From the NCBI GenBank assembly GCA_039714435.1, contig JBDLJJ010000035.1, forward strand, positions 1 through 23,019: a stretch of DNA of 23,019 bases. Reading direction: 5' to 3'. The DNA is from JAZDDE01 sp039714435. GTDB taxonomy: Bacteria > Gemmatimonadota > Gemmatimonadetes > Palauibacterales > Palauibacteraceae. Below, piece after piece: positions 1 through 7,794 of the stretch. How positions within the stretch are numbered: position 1 is the first letter of the stretch; each line of letters starts with the position of its first letter. The notes under the pieces were generated by a model that saw only the letters and a list, made by a program, of their open reading frames with translations, was not told where the DNA came from and did not search any database. The position numbers and the translations under genes were made by a program.

Positions 1-58
1 AAACCCGTCTTAGTCGTGATTTAGCCTAGAAAGTAGCGGCAAACCTACCGGCGCCCTA
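1..58. other. Sequence downstream of ptsI, no feature recognised
   Basis: These 58 bases follow the ptsI stop. No start codon with a convincing ribosome site, hairpin with U-run or partial known protein is visible, so it cannot be said whether the gene array continues to the left. Confidence 0.4.
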
Positions 59-1816
59 CTACTTTGACAACCCGACTGGTGAGGTGGAATAGGCGGGGTT
101 GGAGGTCACGAGATATTCCTCCAGCCTGGCTCTCGCTTCCTGGCCACTGGTCACATCTCGGAGGGCGCCGCACACCTCCGCCAGCGCATCCGCGGATACG
201 TGCCGGAGCAGGTCTGATATCTCGGGAAGAGCTGTAACGGACACGCTCAGTTTCCGGTATCCCAGTCCTACGAGGAGACATGCGCCGAGAGGCGCAGCAG
301 CGAGTTCTCCGCACACGCCAAGGTCCAGCCCGAACTCTGCGGCCGTACGCACCAGCCGAGTGTAGCCTCGTATTAGAGCGGGGTGCATCGGATCGTACAG
401 CGCCGCCAGATGTGCGTTGCCCCGGTCCACCGCCAGCGAATACTGAGTCAGGTCGTTCGTGCCGAGGCTGACGAACTCGATGTGCGGGGCCAGTAGATCC
501 AGAGTGTCCAGAGCCGCGGGAGTCTCGATCATGATGCCGAGCTGCGGCACCTGCTCGATGCCGGCCTCCTGGGCGAGCTCGTTCAGCTGTTCGCGCGTGC
601 GCAGAATCTCGTCCAAGTTGATTACGAAAGGCAGCATGATGCGTAGCTGGCTGCCTACTCCCGCCCGCAGCGCTGCTGTGAGCTGGTTGCGGAACAACTC
701 CGGGTGCTCCAGGCAGACCCGGATCGCTCGCCAGCCCAGGTACGGGTTCTCCTCGCTGGGCATGGAGAGAAACAGTGGGAACTTGTCGCCGCCGATATCG
801 AACGTACGAAGCGATATCTCTGCGTCCGGGAATGCCTCCACCACCTGCTGGTAGGCAGAAAACTGGTCCTCAACGTCAGGGATCGTCCGGCGCCCGATAA
901 CCAGGAATTCGGTGCGCAGAAGTCCGATGCCTTCGGCGCCGAGACGTTTGGCGGCTTCGGCGTCATCCGGCTGGTCGAGGTTGGCGAGCATGACCACTCG
1001 CTGACCGTCCCGCGTGATCACGGGTTCCCCGGCGTGGGCGCTGAGGCGCACGCGCCTCTCCTCCCGCTGCAGCACGGCCGTCCGGTGCAGTTCAAGCTCC
1101 CGTTCGTCGGGCTCGGCTGTGATCACGCCGGTACCGCCATCCATCAGGAGAAGCTGACCTTCGCCAATCTCCACGATCGACTCTCCCAGCCCGACGATGG
1201 CCGGGATCCCCATCGCACGGGCCAGGAGAACGCTGTGCGACCCGCGTGAGCCGCCCGCGGTGACGAAGCCCGCCACGTCCCTCGGATCCAAGGAGACCGC
1301 CAGGCTGGGCGGAAGCTCGTCCGTGAGCACGATCTCCGGATCGCTGTCAGCGGAAGACGTCAGGGATGGTAACTCCCGGCCCAGGAGCTGTGAGAGCACA
1401 CGTAGACGCACGTCGCGCAAATCGGCCAGGCGGTCCATTACCAGCGCATGCCCCGTATCGAGCATGCGTATTCGCAATTCGATCAGTTGCCAGTCGAAGG
1501 CGCGCTCGGCGGAGAGATAATTGGCCGAGATGTAGGCCTCTGTCCCCTCCACCAGGTCCGGGTCGTCGATCATGAGCGCCTGCGACTCGAACACCTTGGC
1601 CTCTATTACTCCGATGCGGCCAGCAGCGGCCTCGCGCAGCCAGTGCATCTCCTGCACGGCCCGACTTCGCGCCTCACGGAAGCGGGCCATTTCCGCGTCC
1701 ACATCGGAAGGAGAGATGGTTCGGTGCTCTACTCGAGGAATGTCCCATTCGACGAAACGAGCCCGCCCCATGGCGCGCCCTCCCGCGGCGGCTATTCCTC
1801 TGACAATCTTGCTCAC
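59..1816 (-). CDS. ptsI: Phosphoenolpyruvate-protein phosphotransferase (PTS enzyme I)
   Basis: Cytoplasmic enzyme I takes phosphate from PEP onto its own histidine and passes it to HPr. The 585-residue product has the normal family length. The N-terminal HPr-binding and phosphohistidine half carries the active histidine at about His194 in GGSRGSHS. The C-terminal PEP-binding barrel shows LLRTEFL (about 299-305), GTNDLTQYSLAVDR (about 452-465) and the catalytic Cys502 in VCGELA. The start is GTG, 9 bases downstream of the HPr stop, with AGTAGG immediately in front. The phosphohistidine loop differs from the usual GGRTSH at two positions (Gly to Ser and Thr to Gly), but the His and the preceding Ser are kept. 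It is the last gene of the PTS block. Family assignment is secure. Confidence 0.96.
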   Translation of the reverse strand: MSKIVRGIAAAGGRAMGRARFVEWDIPRVEHRTISPSDVDAEMARFREARSRAVQEMHWLREAAAGRIGVIEAKVFESQALMIDDPDLVEGTEAYISANYLSAERAFDWQLIELRIRMLDTGHALVMDRLADLRDVRLRVLSQLLGRELPSLTSSADSDPEIVLTDELPPSLAVSLDPRDVAGFVTAGGSRGSHSVLLARAMGIPAIVGLGESIVEIGEGQLLLMDGGTGVITAEPDERELELHRTAVLQREERRVRLSAHAGEPVITRDGQRVVMLANLDQPDDAEAAKRLGAEGIGLLRTEFLVIGRRTIPDVEDQFSAYQQVVEAFPDAEISLRTFDIGGDKFPLFLSMPSEENPYLGWRAIRVCLEHPELFRNQLTAALRAGVGSQLRIMLPFVINLDEILRTREQLNELAQEAGIEQVPQLGIMIETPAALDTLDLLAPHIEFVSLGTNDLTQYSLAVDRGNAHLAALYDPMHPALIRGYTRLVRTAAEFGLDLGVCGELAAAPLGACLLVGLGYRKLSVSVTALPEISDLLRHVSADALAEVCGALRDVTSGQEARARLEEYLVTSNPAYSTSPVGLSK

Positions 1817-1825
1817 CCTACTTCT

Positions 1826-2125
1826 TCACCCCTCTTGCGCGTACATGTGCGGATCAGCCTCTCCAAAATGGTCGGACACCAGGGCGCACAAAGCCTCGAC
1901 CGCAGCATGGCTGTCCACGCCGGAGCCACGAATCCGGAGAACGGAGCCCGCTTCCGCTGCCAGCATCATGACGCCCATGATGCTCTTGCCGTTCACCTCC
2001 AGTTCTCCCTTCGCCACAAAAATCGTGCAGGCGAAGCCGGAGGACAACTTCACGAATTCCGCCGCGGGCCTGGCATGTAGGCCCAGTCGGTTCACGACGG
2101 TAACTTCGCGGCTCGTTTCTTCCAT
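1826..2125 (-). CDS. ptsH: Phosphocarrier protein HPr
   Basis: HPr is the small cytoplasmic phosphocarrier between enzyme I and the EIIA proteins. The 99-residue product has His17 in GLHARPAA (equivalent to His15, the site used by enzyme I) and Ser48 in NGKSIMGV (equivalent to the regulatory Ser46). Both sites are intact, so it could serve both phosphotransfer and HPr-kinase control, in line with hprK a few genes upstream. It starts with ATG after a 53-base gap from the EIID gene, the widest gap in the array. No strong ribosome binding site is visible (GTCAATAGA precedes the ATG). It is slightly longer than typical HPr (85-90 residues) because of short extensions at both ends. Confidence 0.96.
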   Translation of the reverse strand: MEETSREVTVVNRLGLHARPAAEFVKLSSGFACTIFVAKGELEVNGKSIMGVMMLAAEAGSVLRIRGSGVDSHAAVEALCALVSDHFGEADPHMYAQEG

Positions 2126-2178
2126 TCTATTGACCAGTGCGGCGCAATACCGCGCTCAGTTTGTGTGAGAGTCTCGGC

Positions 2179-2916
2179 TCATGTGAGCCACCAGATGAGT
2201 GGAATCGACAACAGAAAGACACCTGCCAGGCGTCTCCCCCGCGTCGGCCAGCGGTACGCATACAGGGCCAGCGAACCCCCGGCGACCATCAGCGGCCACA
2301 AGGCCGCATAAACAGGGCCACCGATCAGGCGAGTTGCCAGAAGCGGACCTGCCATGCCGATCAAGAACTGATTGACCACACGCAGCTTCCCCGCCGCAAC
2401 GGAGAGCCAACTAGCCTGCAGCACCTTACCGAGCTGTAGTCCAGCCTTCCAGCCGACCTGAAATCCCCACCACCGCAGCCACACGTGGCCGAGGTTGTAG
2501 GCGACGAGGAACACCGCCGCCGCTAGAAGAGGACCGACTCCAAACAGGAACAGCAGCAGGCCAACGACAGCGCAGAACGGCCGCCACTCGGCCCACACCA
2601 ACTGATCCCCCAGCCGTCCGAGGGGGCCTCTTAGCGCGATCCGAAACCGTTCAACGGTTTCAAGATCCTCCTCCATCTCCACTCGCGCCAGAGCCGCCGC
2701 GGCCATACCGCTCAGATACGGATGGCAATTGAAAGGTTTGAGGCTGCGCTCTACGGCGGCCCGGAGGGCTTCCGCATCGCCGGCGTAGATCTTCCGCAGC
2801 AGCGGAAGGCTCACAAAGCCGATGCCGGTACCGACCAGGGTCCGGTAGTTCCAGGAACCCTGGACTGCGAACGTGCGCAGCCATGCAGCCGTCAGGTCAC
2901 GGCGGCGGATATTCAC
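2179..2916 (-). CDS. PTS mannose-family EIID component
   Basis: One of the two membrane components of a mannose/fructose/sorbose-family PTS permease. It works with EIIC to translocate and phosphorylate the sugar. Family hallmarks in this 245-residue protein are QGSWNYRTLVGTG near residues 19-31, LLRKIY (39-44), FNCHPYLSG (62-70) and an acidic VEMEED stretch (79-84). Two or three hydrophobic segments lie in the C-terminal half (about 117-142 and 185-243). It is shorter than E. coli ManZ (about 280). The start is GTG, overlapping the EIIC stop as GTGA, so the long open frame upstream of this point is not coding. The sugar cannot be told from the sequence. Confidence 0.9.
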   Translation of the reverse strand: MNIRRRDLTAAWLRTFAVQGSWNYRTLVGTGIGFVSLPLLRKIYAGDAEALRAAVERSLKPFNCHPYLSGMAAAALARVEMEEDLETVERFRIALRGPLGRLGDQLVWAEWRPFCAVVGLLLFLFGVGPLLAAAVFLVAYNLGHVWLRWWGFQVGWKAGLQLGKVLQASWLSVAAGKLRVVNQFLIGMAGPLLATRLIGGPVYAALWPLMVAGGSLALYAYRWPTRGRRLAGVFLLSIPLIWWLT

Positions 2917-3623
2917 TGAACGGCCCCCAGGCGCAGCAGGACGAGCGCCAGGACAGCGCCACCGATGAAAAAGGGCCAGCCCTGTACGCCATGCGCGGCC
3001 CTCCTGGCGGCTGCGCCGCTGGCCACCGCAATGGTAAGGACGATCGCCGCGAGCGCATACGCCGTCTGCGCCGGAGCCCACACGCCCAGCGTGCTCAGTC
3101 CTGTGATCAACATCGCCGGAACGGCGAAGGCTCCGACCAGCAGGGCGCCCCGCACACCGTCCACCGCCATCGCCAGCAGGTGGCGTGCTTCGACTCGCCG
3201 CGGCCTGGAAGCCAGGTCCGAGGGACCTAGCAGGAGCCGTTCGTTGACGCGCCGCTGCAGCTGCACGGACCAGCCGCCTACGCGAGCCAGGGCCCAGCCC
3301 AGCAGCAGCGCGGTGGCCAGCGGGGCGACCGTGCTCGCTCCGGCCGCCGCGTAAGCCGAGCCGGCCACGACCGAAGCCGGACCCGTCTCCGGATATCGCG
3401 CCGCCCCGTAGGGAGCGTACAGCATGGCCATGAGCTCCAGGGCCGCACCGCAGAGAAACCCAGCTGAAGGCGAGCCCATAACCCAGCCCGCCAGCGTCGC
3501 CGCCACGAGCGGGCGCGAGGTCATGACCTGTGGCCACGACACGGAGTCAAGCCCTGTCAGGGCTCCGAGTAGAACCAGGACCAGCCACTCGCCCGGATCG
3601 GCTACGATCTCAGGAACTGGCAT
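2913..3623 (-). CDS. PTS mannose-family EIIC component
   Basis: Integral membrane sugar channel of a mannose-family PTS. The 236-residue protein is strongly hydrophobic throughout. It shows the family pattern GALTGLDSVSWPQVM (about 20-34), SRPLVAATLAGWVMG (36-50) and LELMAMLYAPYGAARYPETGPA (62-83), read in pieces. The ATG at 3623 fits the family N-terminus and overlaps the end of the EIIB gene by 14 bases. Its stop overlaps the EIID GTG. Length is slightly under the usual 250-270. It should form the membrane complex with the adjacent EIID. Substrate is unknown. Confidence 0.9.
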   Translation of the reverse strand: MPVPEIVADPGEWLVLVLLGALTGLDSVSWPQVMTSRPLVAATLAGWVMGSPSAGFLCGAALELMAMLYAPYGAARYPETGPASVVAGSAYAAAGASTVAPLATALLLGWALARVGGWSVQLQRRVNERLLLGPSDLASRPRRVEARHLLAMAVDGVRGALLVGAFAVPAMLITGLSTLGVWAPAQTAYALAAIVLTIAVASGAAARRAAHGVQGWPFFIGGAVLALVLLRLGAVQ

Positions 3624-4098
3624 CGAGCAGGTCGTCAAGTTCGACTTCGCGCCCGGAGGGCAGATCGCGGGCGCTGACCAGCCCGCCATGCTCCGCCAGC
3701 GCTCGCAGGTCTTCCTGGCTGGATTCGTCCAGGTAGACATAGTCCAGCACGCGGCTCCGGCCCGGGGCCGAGTGCAGTCCGCCCACATTGATCCTACGCC
3801 CCGCGAGAAGTCCGGCTTCCGCGAGCACGCGCATCGCTCCCGTGCCGCGGGTCAGGAGTGCGCCTCGAGCCGGGTGCGCGTCGAGCTCAGCGAAGCGCTT
3901 CACCGCGTCTGCCACCGACAGGAAGACTGCCTCGGCTTCCCTTGGAACAGCGGCCGCGTAAAGGTCCTGCTCCCAACTGGCCGCGGTGAGCGCGTCGTCC
4001 ACGACGATGTAGCGCTGCAACTTCAGCCGCATACCCCAGCCCACGATCACCTGCCCGTGCAGCAGACGCTCGTCAATCCGAAGCAGCTGTATCGGCAT
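3610..4098 (-). CDS. PTS mannose-family EIIB component
   Basis: Cytoplasmic EIIB accepts phosphate from EIIA and gives it to the sugar during transport. The 162-residue protein begins MPIQLLRIDERLLHGQVIVG, the classic EIIB-Man N-terminus, with the phosphorylated histidine at His14. The length matches the single-domain form of about 160 residues. The ATG at 4098 overlaps the end of the EIIA gene by 26 bases. The reading frame is open further upstream, but the residues there do not resemble the family and lie over EIIA. EIIA and EIIB are separate proteins here, unlike the fused E. coli ManX. Confidence 0.93.
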   Translation of the reverse strand: MPIQLLRIDERLLHGQVIVGWGMRLKLQRYIVVDDALTAASWEQDLYAAAVPREAEAVFLSVADAVKRFAELDAHPARGALLTRGTGAMRVLAEAGLLAGRRINVGGLHSAPGRSRVLDYVYLDESSQEDLRALAEHGGLVSARDLPSGREVELDDLLDASS

Positions 4099-4474
4099 CG
4101 GCCAGGTGGTACTCGACTCCAGACCGGCCTTTCCGGGCCAGACGCTCAGCCAGCAGCGGGAGTTCCATATCACGGTGAAAAAGAAAATCGAGCAGCATGG
4201 GTAGATTCGCGCCGGTGAGCAGCACCATGTCTCGCCTCTCGTGACACAGCGCTCGGCCGCAAAAGCCGCAGCTCCCGGTGCCAAGATCGACGAAGACGAC
4301 AGCCGGTTTCCCGTCCACTGCGGCGACGAGTTCTTCTCTCAAGGCCTCAGGAGATAGCCCTCGGTTGGAAATCGAACGCAGCGCGCCCGTTATGCCTGAG
4401 ATATGCTCCGCAGCCTCGACCAGTCCGGCGGCCAGATTATCGTGGGCCACAACGATGCCCACGGCCTCACTCAT
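4073..4474 (-). CDS. PTS mannose-family EIIA component
   Basis: Cytoplasmic EIIA relays phosphate from HPr to EIIB. The 133-residue domain begins with the family pattern GIVVAHDNLAAGL, placing the phosphoryl-accepting histidine at His11. It continues with VVFVDLGTGSCG and a GANLPMLLDFL segment, both typical of the mannose EIIA fold. It starts with ATG and overlaps the end of hprK by 8 bases. The standalone EIIA directly after hprK, followed by EIIB, EIIC and EIID, makes a complete four-part permease set. Confidence 0.93.
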   Translation of the reverse strand: MSEAVGIVVAHDNLAAGLVEAAEHISGITGALRSISNRGLSPEALREELVAAVDGKPAVVFVDLGTGSCGFCGRALCHERRDMVLLTGANLPMLLDFLFHRDMELPLLAERLARKGRSGVEYHLADADTAASD

Positions 4475-5426
4475 TGTCCTCCTCGAGATAATGGCGCACC
4501 GGCTGCATCGTTTGCAGAAGCTGTTGCTCGAAGAGCTTGGCGCTGTCCACCCCTGAGTACTTGAGCAGATGCCGCATAGCCACCACTTCTGAAAGCACCG
4601 TCAAATTCTTGCCCGGATTGAGCGGGATCAGCACGCGTGGGATCTCGACGCCCAGTATTTCAGTGGTTTCCGTGTCCAGTCCTGTACGATCATACGCCCC
4701 ATCGTCCTGCCACGACTCGAGCTGCACGACGACCTCGATTCGCTTCTGTTGGCGGGTGGCACGGATTCCGAACAGGGCGCCGACATCGACGATTCCGATG
4801 CCCCGGATTTCCATGTGGTGTCGCTGCAGTTCATGCCCACGGCCAATGAGCACATCCACGCCTCGCCGCTTGACCATGACGATATCGTCCGCTACGAGCC
4901 GGTGCCCCCTCTCCACGAGGTCCAGAACACACTCGCTCTTCCCGATCCCGCTCTCGCCGACAAACAGAAGCCCCACCCCGTATACATCGGCCAGGGATCC
5001 GTGCATTGACGTGGTGGGTGCGAACTCGTCTTCCAGAAACGGCTTGATCCAGCGGAAGAACTCGCCGGTCTTGAGAGAGGATCGAATCAGCGGAATTCCA
5101 TGGCTCTCGCACAGATCCGTAAGTTCACCAGGCGCCTCGAGGTCTTTCGTGATGAACACGCAGGGCACCTCGAAATTCGTGAACGCCGCCACCGCGGCGC
5201 GTCTTTCGTCCGCCCCCAGAGCCACCAGATAGCTGATCTCGGTTTCGCCCAGCACCTGCATCCGGTTGGGCGGAAATCGCTCTGTATATCCGCTCAGGAC
5301 CAGGCCCGGGCTCGATATGTCAGAGCTCGCGATCGGACGATCCAGCCCCTGCTCGCCCGCCAGTACCTGAAGTTCGAGCGAATCCTTGCGGCCTTCGAAT
5401 AGGATCCGGACGGTCAGTTCGCTCAC
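4467..5426 (-). CDS. hprK: HPr kinase/phosphorylase
   Basis: A bifunctional sensor enzyme that phosphorylates HPr on its regulatory serine with ATP (or pyrophosphate) and also removes that phosphate. The 319-residue product matches the family length. The N-terminal domain spans about 1-130. The catalytic domain has His142, the Walker A loop GESGIGKS (157-164), the DD pair at 180-181 and the HprK signature MEIRGIGIVDVGALFGI (205-221), followed by NPGKNL (270-275). The start is GTG, overlapping the hpf stop as GTGA. Its likely target, an HPr with an intact serine site, is encoded in the same block at 1826-2125. Confidence 0.96.
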   Translation of the reverse strand: MSELTVRILFEGRKDSLELQVLAGEQGLDRPIASSDISSPGLVLSGYTERFPPNRMQVLGETEISYLVALGADERRAAVAAFTNFEVPCVFITKDLEAPGELTDLCESHGIPLIRSSLKTGEFFRWIKPFLEDEFAPTTSMHGSLADVYGVGLLFVGESGIGKSECVLDLVERGHRLVADDIVMVKRRGVDVLIGRGHELQRHHMEIRGIGIVDVGALFGIRATRQQKRIEVVVQLESWQDDGAYDRTGLDTETTEILGVEIPRVLIPLNPGKNLTVLSEVVAMRHLLKYSGVDSAKLFEQQLLQTMQPVRHYLEEDNE

Positions 5427-5767
5427 TCTTCGGCCAGCTCCGGCTCGTTGGGTAACCGCACGTCTTTGACCGGCCCCTGGTGATCGCGGCGCCTGGAGCG
5501 CGCCTTAGTCAGCTGGCGCCTCAGCTTGCCGTGCAGCCGGTCCAGAGCGGAGCGCGCGTCAGGCCCCTCGGCTTCCGCATGCACCGGACCCGCCCGACCG
5601 ATACTCAGCTCAGCCTCAGCCAGGAAGCGCGTCTTCTCCTCCAGCAACGTAAGCTCGACCCGCATCAAATCCTTCTCATATCGGGCCAGCTTCCCGAAGT
5701 GCTCCTCGATGTATTCGCGCAAACCGGCCGACACGGTCGTGTGGCGTCCGGAGATGATGACCTGCAT
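5423..5767 (-). CDS. hpf: Ribosome hibernation promoting factor, short form
   Basis: Small ribosome-binding protein of the HPF/RaiA family, which occupies the decoding region of the 30S subunit in slow-growing cells. The 114-residue protein starts MQVIISGRHTTVSAGLREYI and contains the beta-alpha-beta fold with a basic helix, LHGKLRRQLTKARSRRR (about 78-94). It lacks the C-terminal dimerisation domain of long HPF, so it belongs to the short class. The ATG lies 2 bases from the glycosyltransferase stop. In many Gram-negative genomes hpf sits with rpoN and PTS genes; here hprK follows it and no rpoN is present. Confidence 0.9.
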   Translation of the reverse strand: MQVIISGRHTTVSAGLREYIEEHFGKLARYEKDLMRVELTLLEEKTRFLAEAELSIGRAGPVHAEAEGPDARSALDRLHGKLRRQLTKARSRRRDHQGPVKDVRLPNEPELAEE

Positions 5768-5769
5768 CG

Positions 5770-6903
5770 CTATGGCCTCCCGTCCGCTTGCGCGGCTTTC
5801 AGAATGCTTTCCATTTCCGTAGCAGCTTTCTCCCAGTCATAGTGCGCGGCATGCGCCACACAGCTCGCCGACAGACCGGCCCGCTCCGATTCCCCGCTCG
5901 TAATAAGACCGCGTATGCTTGCCGTCCAGGCATCCACGTCTCCGTGCGGCACAAGAAATCCCGATTGACCCGGCTGAACCGACTCGCGCAGCCCCGGAGA
6001 ATCGCTGGCGATGGAGGGTGTTCCGCAGGCCGCCGCTTCCACGTTCGTGATTCCCCACCCCTCCTTGGGCGAAGGGTATACATTGGCCCAGGCCCGCTGT
6101 AACAGCCGGATCTTCTCCGGCTCCGAGACGAAACCCAGGAACTCGATCCGCTGTGCGGCTCCGCTCCTGGCCGCCAGGCCCTCCAGTCGTTCCCGATCGT
6201 CCCCCTTCCCCGCGATCTTCAGCCAAACAGGTGTTCCCTCCTGCTCCAACCGCCCCACCGCCCGGATCACCGTATCCAGTCCCTTGTATTTCCGCAGCCG
6301 GCCCACGTATACGAGCGTCGGCTCGTCGAAGCGGGCATTCTGGCCCGAGTCACCCGGCCTGTACAGCCCATGGTCCACGCCCGGTGGGCTTACCGTGATC
6401 TTGGACCGCTCGAACCCTCTCGACGTCAGGTCATCCGCCGTACCCTGCGAAATGACGAGCACCCTGGAGTGCCGATACATGCGGGGCATGGCACGCTCCG
6501 CCAGCCAGACAGCTGCCGCTACGGGAGCCGACTCCTGCTTGAACGCCGTAGAACCGAACAGATGCGGGACGACAAGAACTACAGGCGCATCTCCCCACGT
6601 CGGAGTAAATACCGGCACCTTGTTTATGTCCTCGACGACGACATCGAAACCGGCCGCTGCCTCCGAGCTGATCGCCTCGTAGCCGCGCCGGGCGAAGAGC
6701 GGAAACGTGTACCGCCCTCCCACTCGGACTACCCGGACGCCGCCTGACACCGATTCCTTTTCACATCCCCGCCAGCCCGACACCAGGAGCGTGACCTCGT
6801 GTCCACGGGCGGCCAACCGTTCAAATATCTCGTGAACGTGGATCTCGGCGCCACCGGCCTGTGGGTTTGCCAGATCCTGCCAGTTGACGACCAGAATTCG
6901 CAT
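5770..6903 (-). CDS. Glycosyltransferase family 4 protein
   Basis: A GT-B fold retaining glycosyltransferase that would move a sugar from a nucleotide donor to an unknown lipid, glycan or small-molecule acceptor. The 377-residue protein has the N-terminal glycine loop NPQAGGAEIHVHE (13-25). It also has YVGRLRKYKGLD at the start of the donor domain (199-210) and the EX7E motif with Glu281 and Glu289 in KEGWGITNVEAAACGTPSIA. No signal peptide or clear membrane segment is visible, so it is probably cytoplasmic or peripheral. It starts 14 bases after nusB. No other cell-surface polysaccharide genes are nearby, so the context does not suggest an acceptor. Confidence 0.9.
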   Translation of the reverse strand: MRILVVNWQDLANPQAGGAEIHVHEIFERLAARGHEVTLLVSGWRGCEKESVSGGVRVVRVGGRYTFPLFARRGYEAISSEAAAGFDVVVEDINKVPVFTPTWGDAPVVLVVPHLFGSTAFKQESAPVAAAVWLAERAMPRMYRHSRVLVISQGTADDLTSRGFERSKITVSPPGVDHGLYRPGDSGQNARFDEPTLVYVGRLRKYKGLDTVIRAVGRLEQEGTPVWLKIAGKGDDRERLEGLAARSGAAQRIEFLGFVSEPEKIRLLQRAWANVYPSPKEGWGITNVEAAACGTPSIASDSPGLRESVQPGQSGFLVPHGDVDAWTASIRGLITSGESERAGLSASCVAHAAHYDWEKAATEMESILKAAQADGRP

Positions 6904-6917
6904 CAGAGACTATGGCC

Positions 6918-7343
6918 CTACGAATTCGGAGAAAGACTTCGGTACACCGCGTCGAGCACTCCATTCACGAACCGTGGACTCTCTTCACTCCCGTACTTCT
7001 CCGCCAGCTGAATGGCTTCATGTATCGAGACTAACGGCGGGATATCATCGAACAGCAGCAGCTCGGCAGTTCCAATCCGAAGAATGGACCGGTCAATGAC
7101 CGACAGCCTGTCTATCCGCCAATTGGGCATTGAGGCCGTAATAGCCTGATCGACCTGCTCCATGTTTTCAGCCAGGGCAGCGACCAGGCGCTCGATGTGT
7201 GGCCGGTATCGAGGGTTCACGCGCCGCTGACGCTGCGACGCCTCGCTTACCGCAGTAAGCTCGTTGGTCTGCTGCGCCTCCCACCCATACAGAAACTGGA
7301 GCACCCAACTACGAGCTCTTGAGTTGGGGTTAATCGCCCCCAA
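6918..7343 (-). CDS. nusB: Transcription antitermination factor NusB
   Basis: All-helical RNA-binding protein that, with NusE (S10), supports antitermination, chiefly of rRNA operons. The 141-residue product has the family features: SRARSWVLQFLYGWE near the N-terminus, IDRLSVIDRSILRIGTAELL in the middle, and SIHEAIQLAEKYGSEESPRFVNGVLDAV at the C-terminus, cited in part. The start appears to be TTG at 7343, overlapping the ribH stop by 14 bases, with GGGAG about 8 bases in front. The ribH-nusB pairing is widespread in bacteria and supports both calls. Confidence 0.95.
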   Translation of the reverse strand: MGAINPNSRARSWVLQFLYGWEAQQTNELTAVSEASQRQRRVNPRYRPHIERLVAALAENMEQVDQAITASMPNWRIDRLSVIDRSILRIGTAELLLFDDIPPLVSIHEAIQLAEKYGSEESPRFVNGVLDAVYRSLSPNS

Positions 7344-7794
7344 GCCAGCGCTCCCGAAGTTGGCTCATTTCGAGGGCCGCGAGTGCGGCCTCTTCCCCTT
7401 TGTGGCCGCCGCTCCCGCCCACACGCTGCAGCGCCTGTTCCAGGGTGTCCGTGGTCAGGACACCGAACGTGATCGGCACATCGCAGCTCCGGCCGGCCGC
7501 CTCCAGGCCACTGGCCGCGCCGAAACACACATACTCGAAATGGGGAGTCTCACCGCGAATGACACAGCCCAGGGCGAGGATTCCGTCGTAGCCCCGCTGG
7601 CCCGCGAGCCGGGCGGCGTAGGCCAGCTCCCATGCCCCGGGAACGGCCACGACGTCGATATCGCCAGCCTCTACCCCATGCCTCTGGAGCGTCTTGATCG
7701 CCCCTGCCTCCAACTGTTCCGTAACGACTTCGTTGAACCGGCTCACAAGCAGGCAGAACCGCCGGCCCGCGCCAGCCTGCGCGGACAGCGTCAC
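7330..7794 (-). CDS. ribH: 6,7-dimethyl-8-ribityllumazine synthase
   Basis: Joins 3,4-dihydroxy-2-butanone 4-phosphate (from RibBA) with the pyrimidine product downstream of RibD to give the lumazine that is the direct riboflavin precursor. The 154-residue protein shows SRFN (18-21), VPGAWE (51-56), GCVIRGETPHFEYV (76-89, including the catalytic His85) and FGVLTTDTLEQA (110-121). The phosphate-binding loop reads GGHKG where most homologues have GNKG. The start is GTG, overlapping the ribBA stop as GTGA. It probably assembles as the usual multimeric shell; that is family knowledge, not visible here. Confidence 0.96.
   Translation of the reverse strand: MTLSAQAGAGRRFCLLVSRFNEVVTEQLEAGAIKTLQRHGVEAGDIDVVAVPGAWELAYAARLAGQRGYDGILALGCVIRGETPHFEYVCFGAASGLEAAGRSCDVPITFGVLTTDTLEQALQRVGGSGGHKGEEAALAALEMSQLRERWLGGD

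Noticed and set aside
2126..2178. Promoter or terminator in the widest gap of the array (before ptsH)
   Set aside because: Only a 4-bp GCGC pairing and no recognisable -35/-10 pair or U-run; not enough to support a regulatory site.
2917..3537. Upstream extension of the EIID reading frame
   Set aside because: The frame stays open but encodes Arg/Gly-rich sequence lying over EIIC in another frame. The family N-terminus and the GTGA overlap fix the start at 2916.
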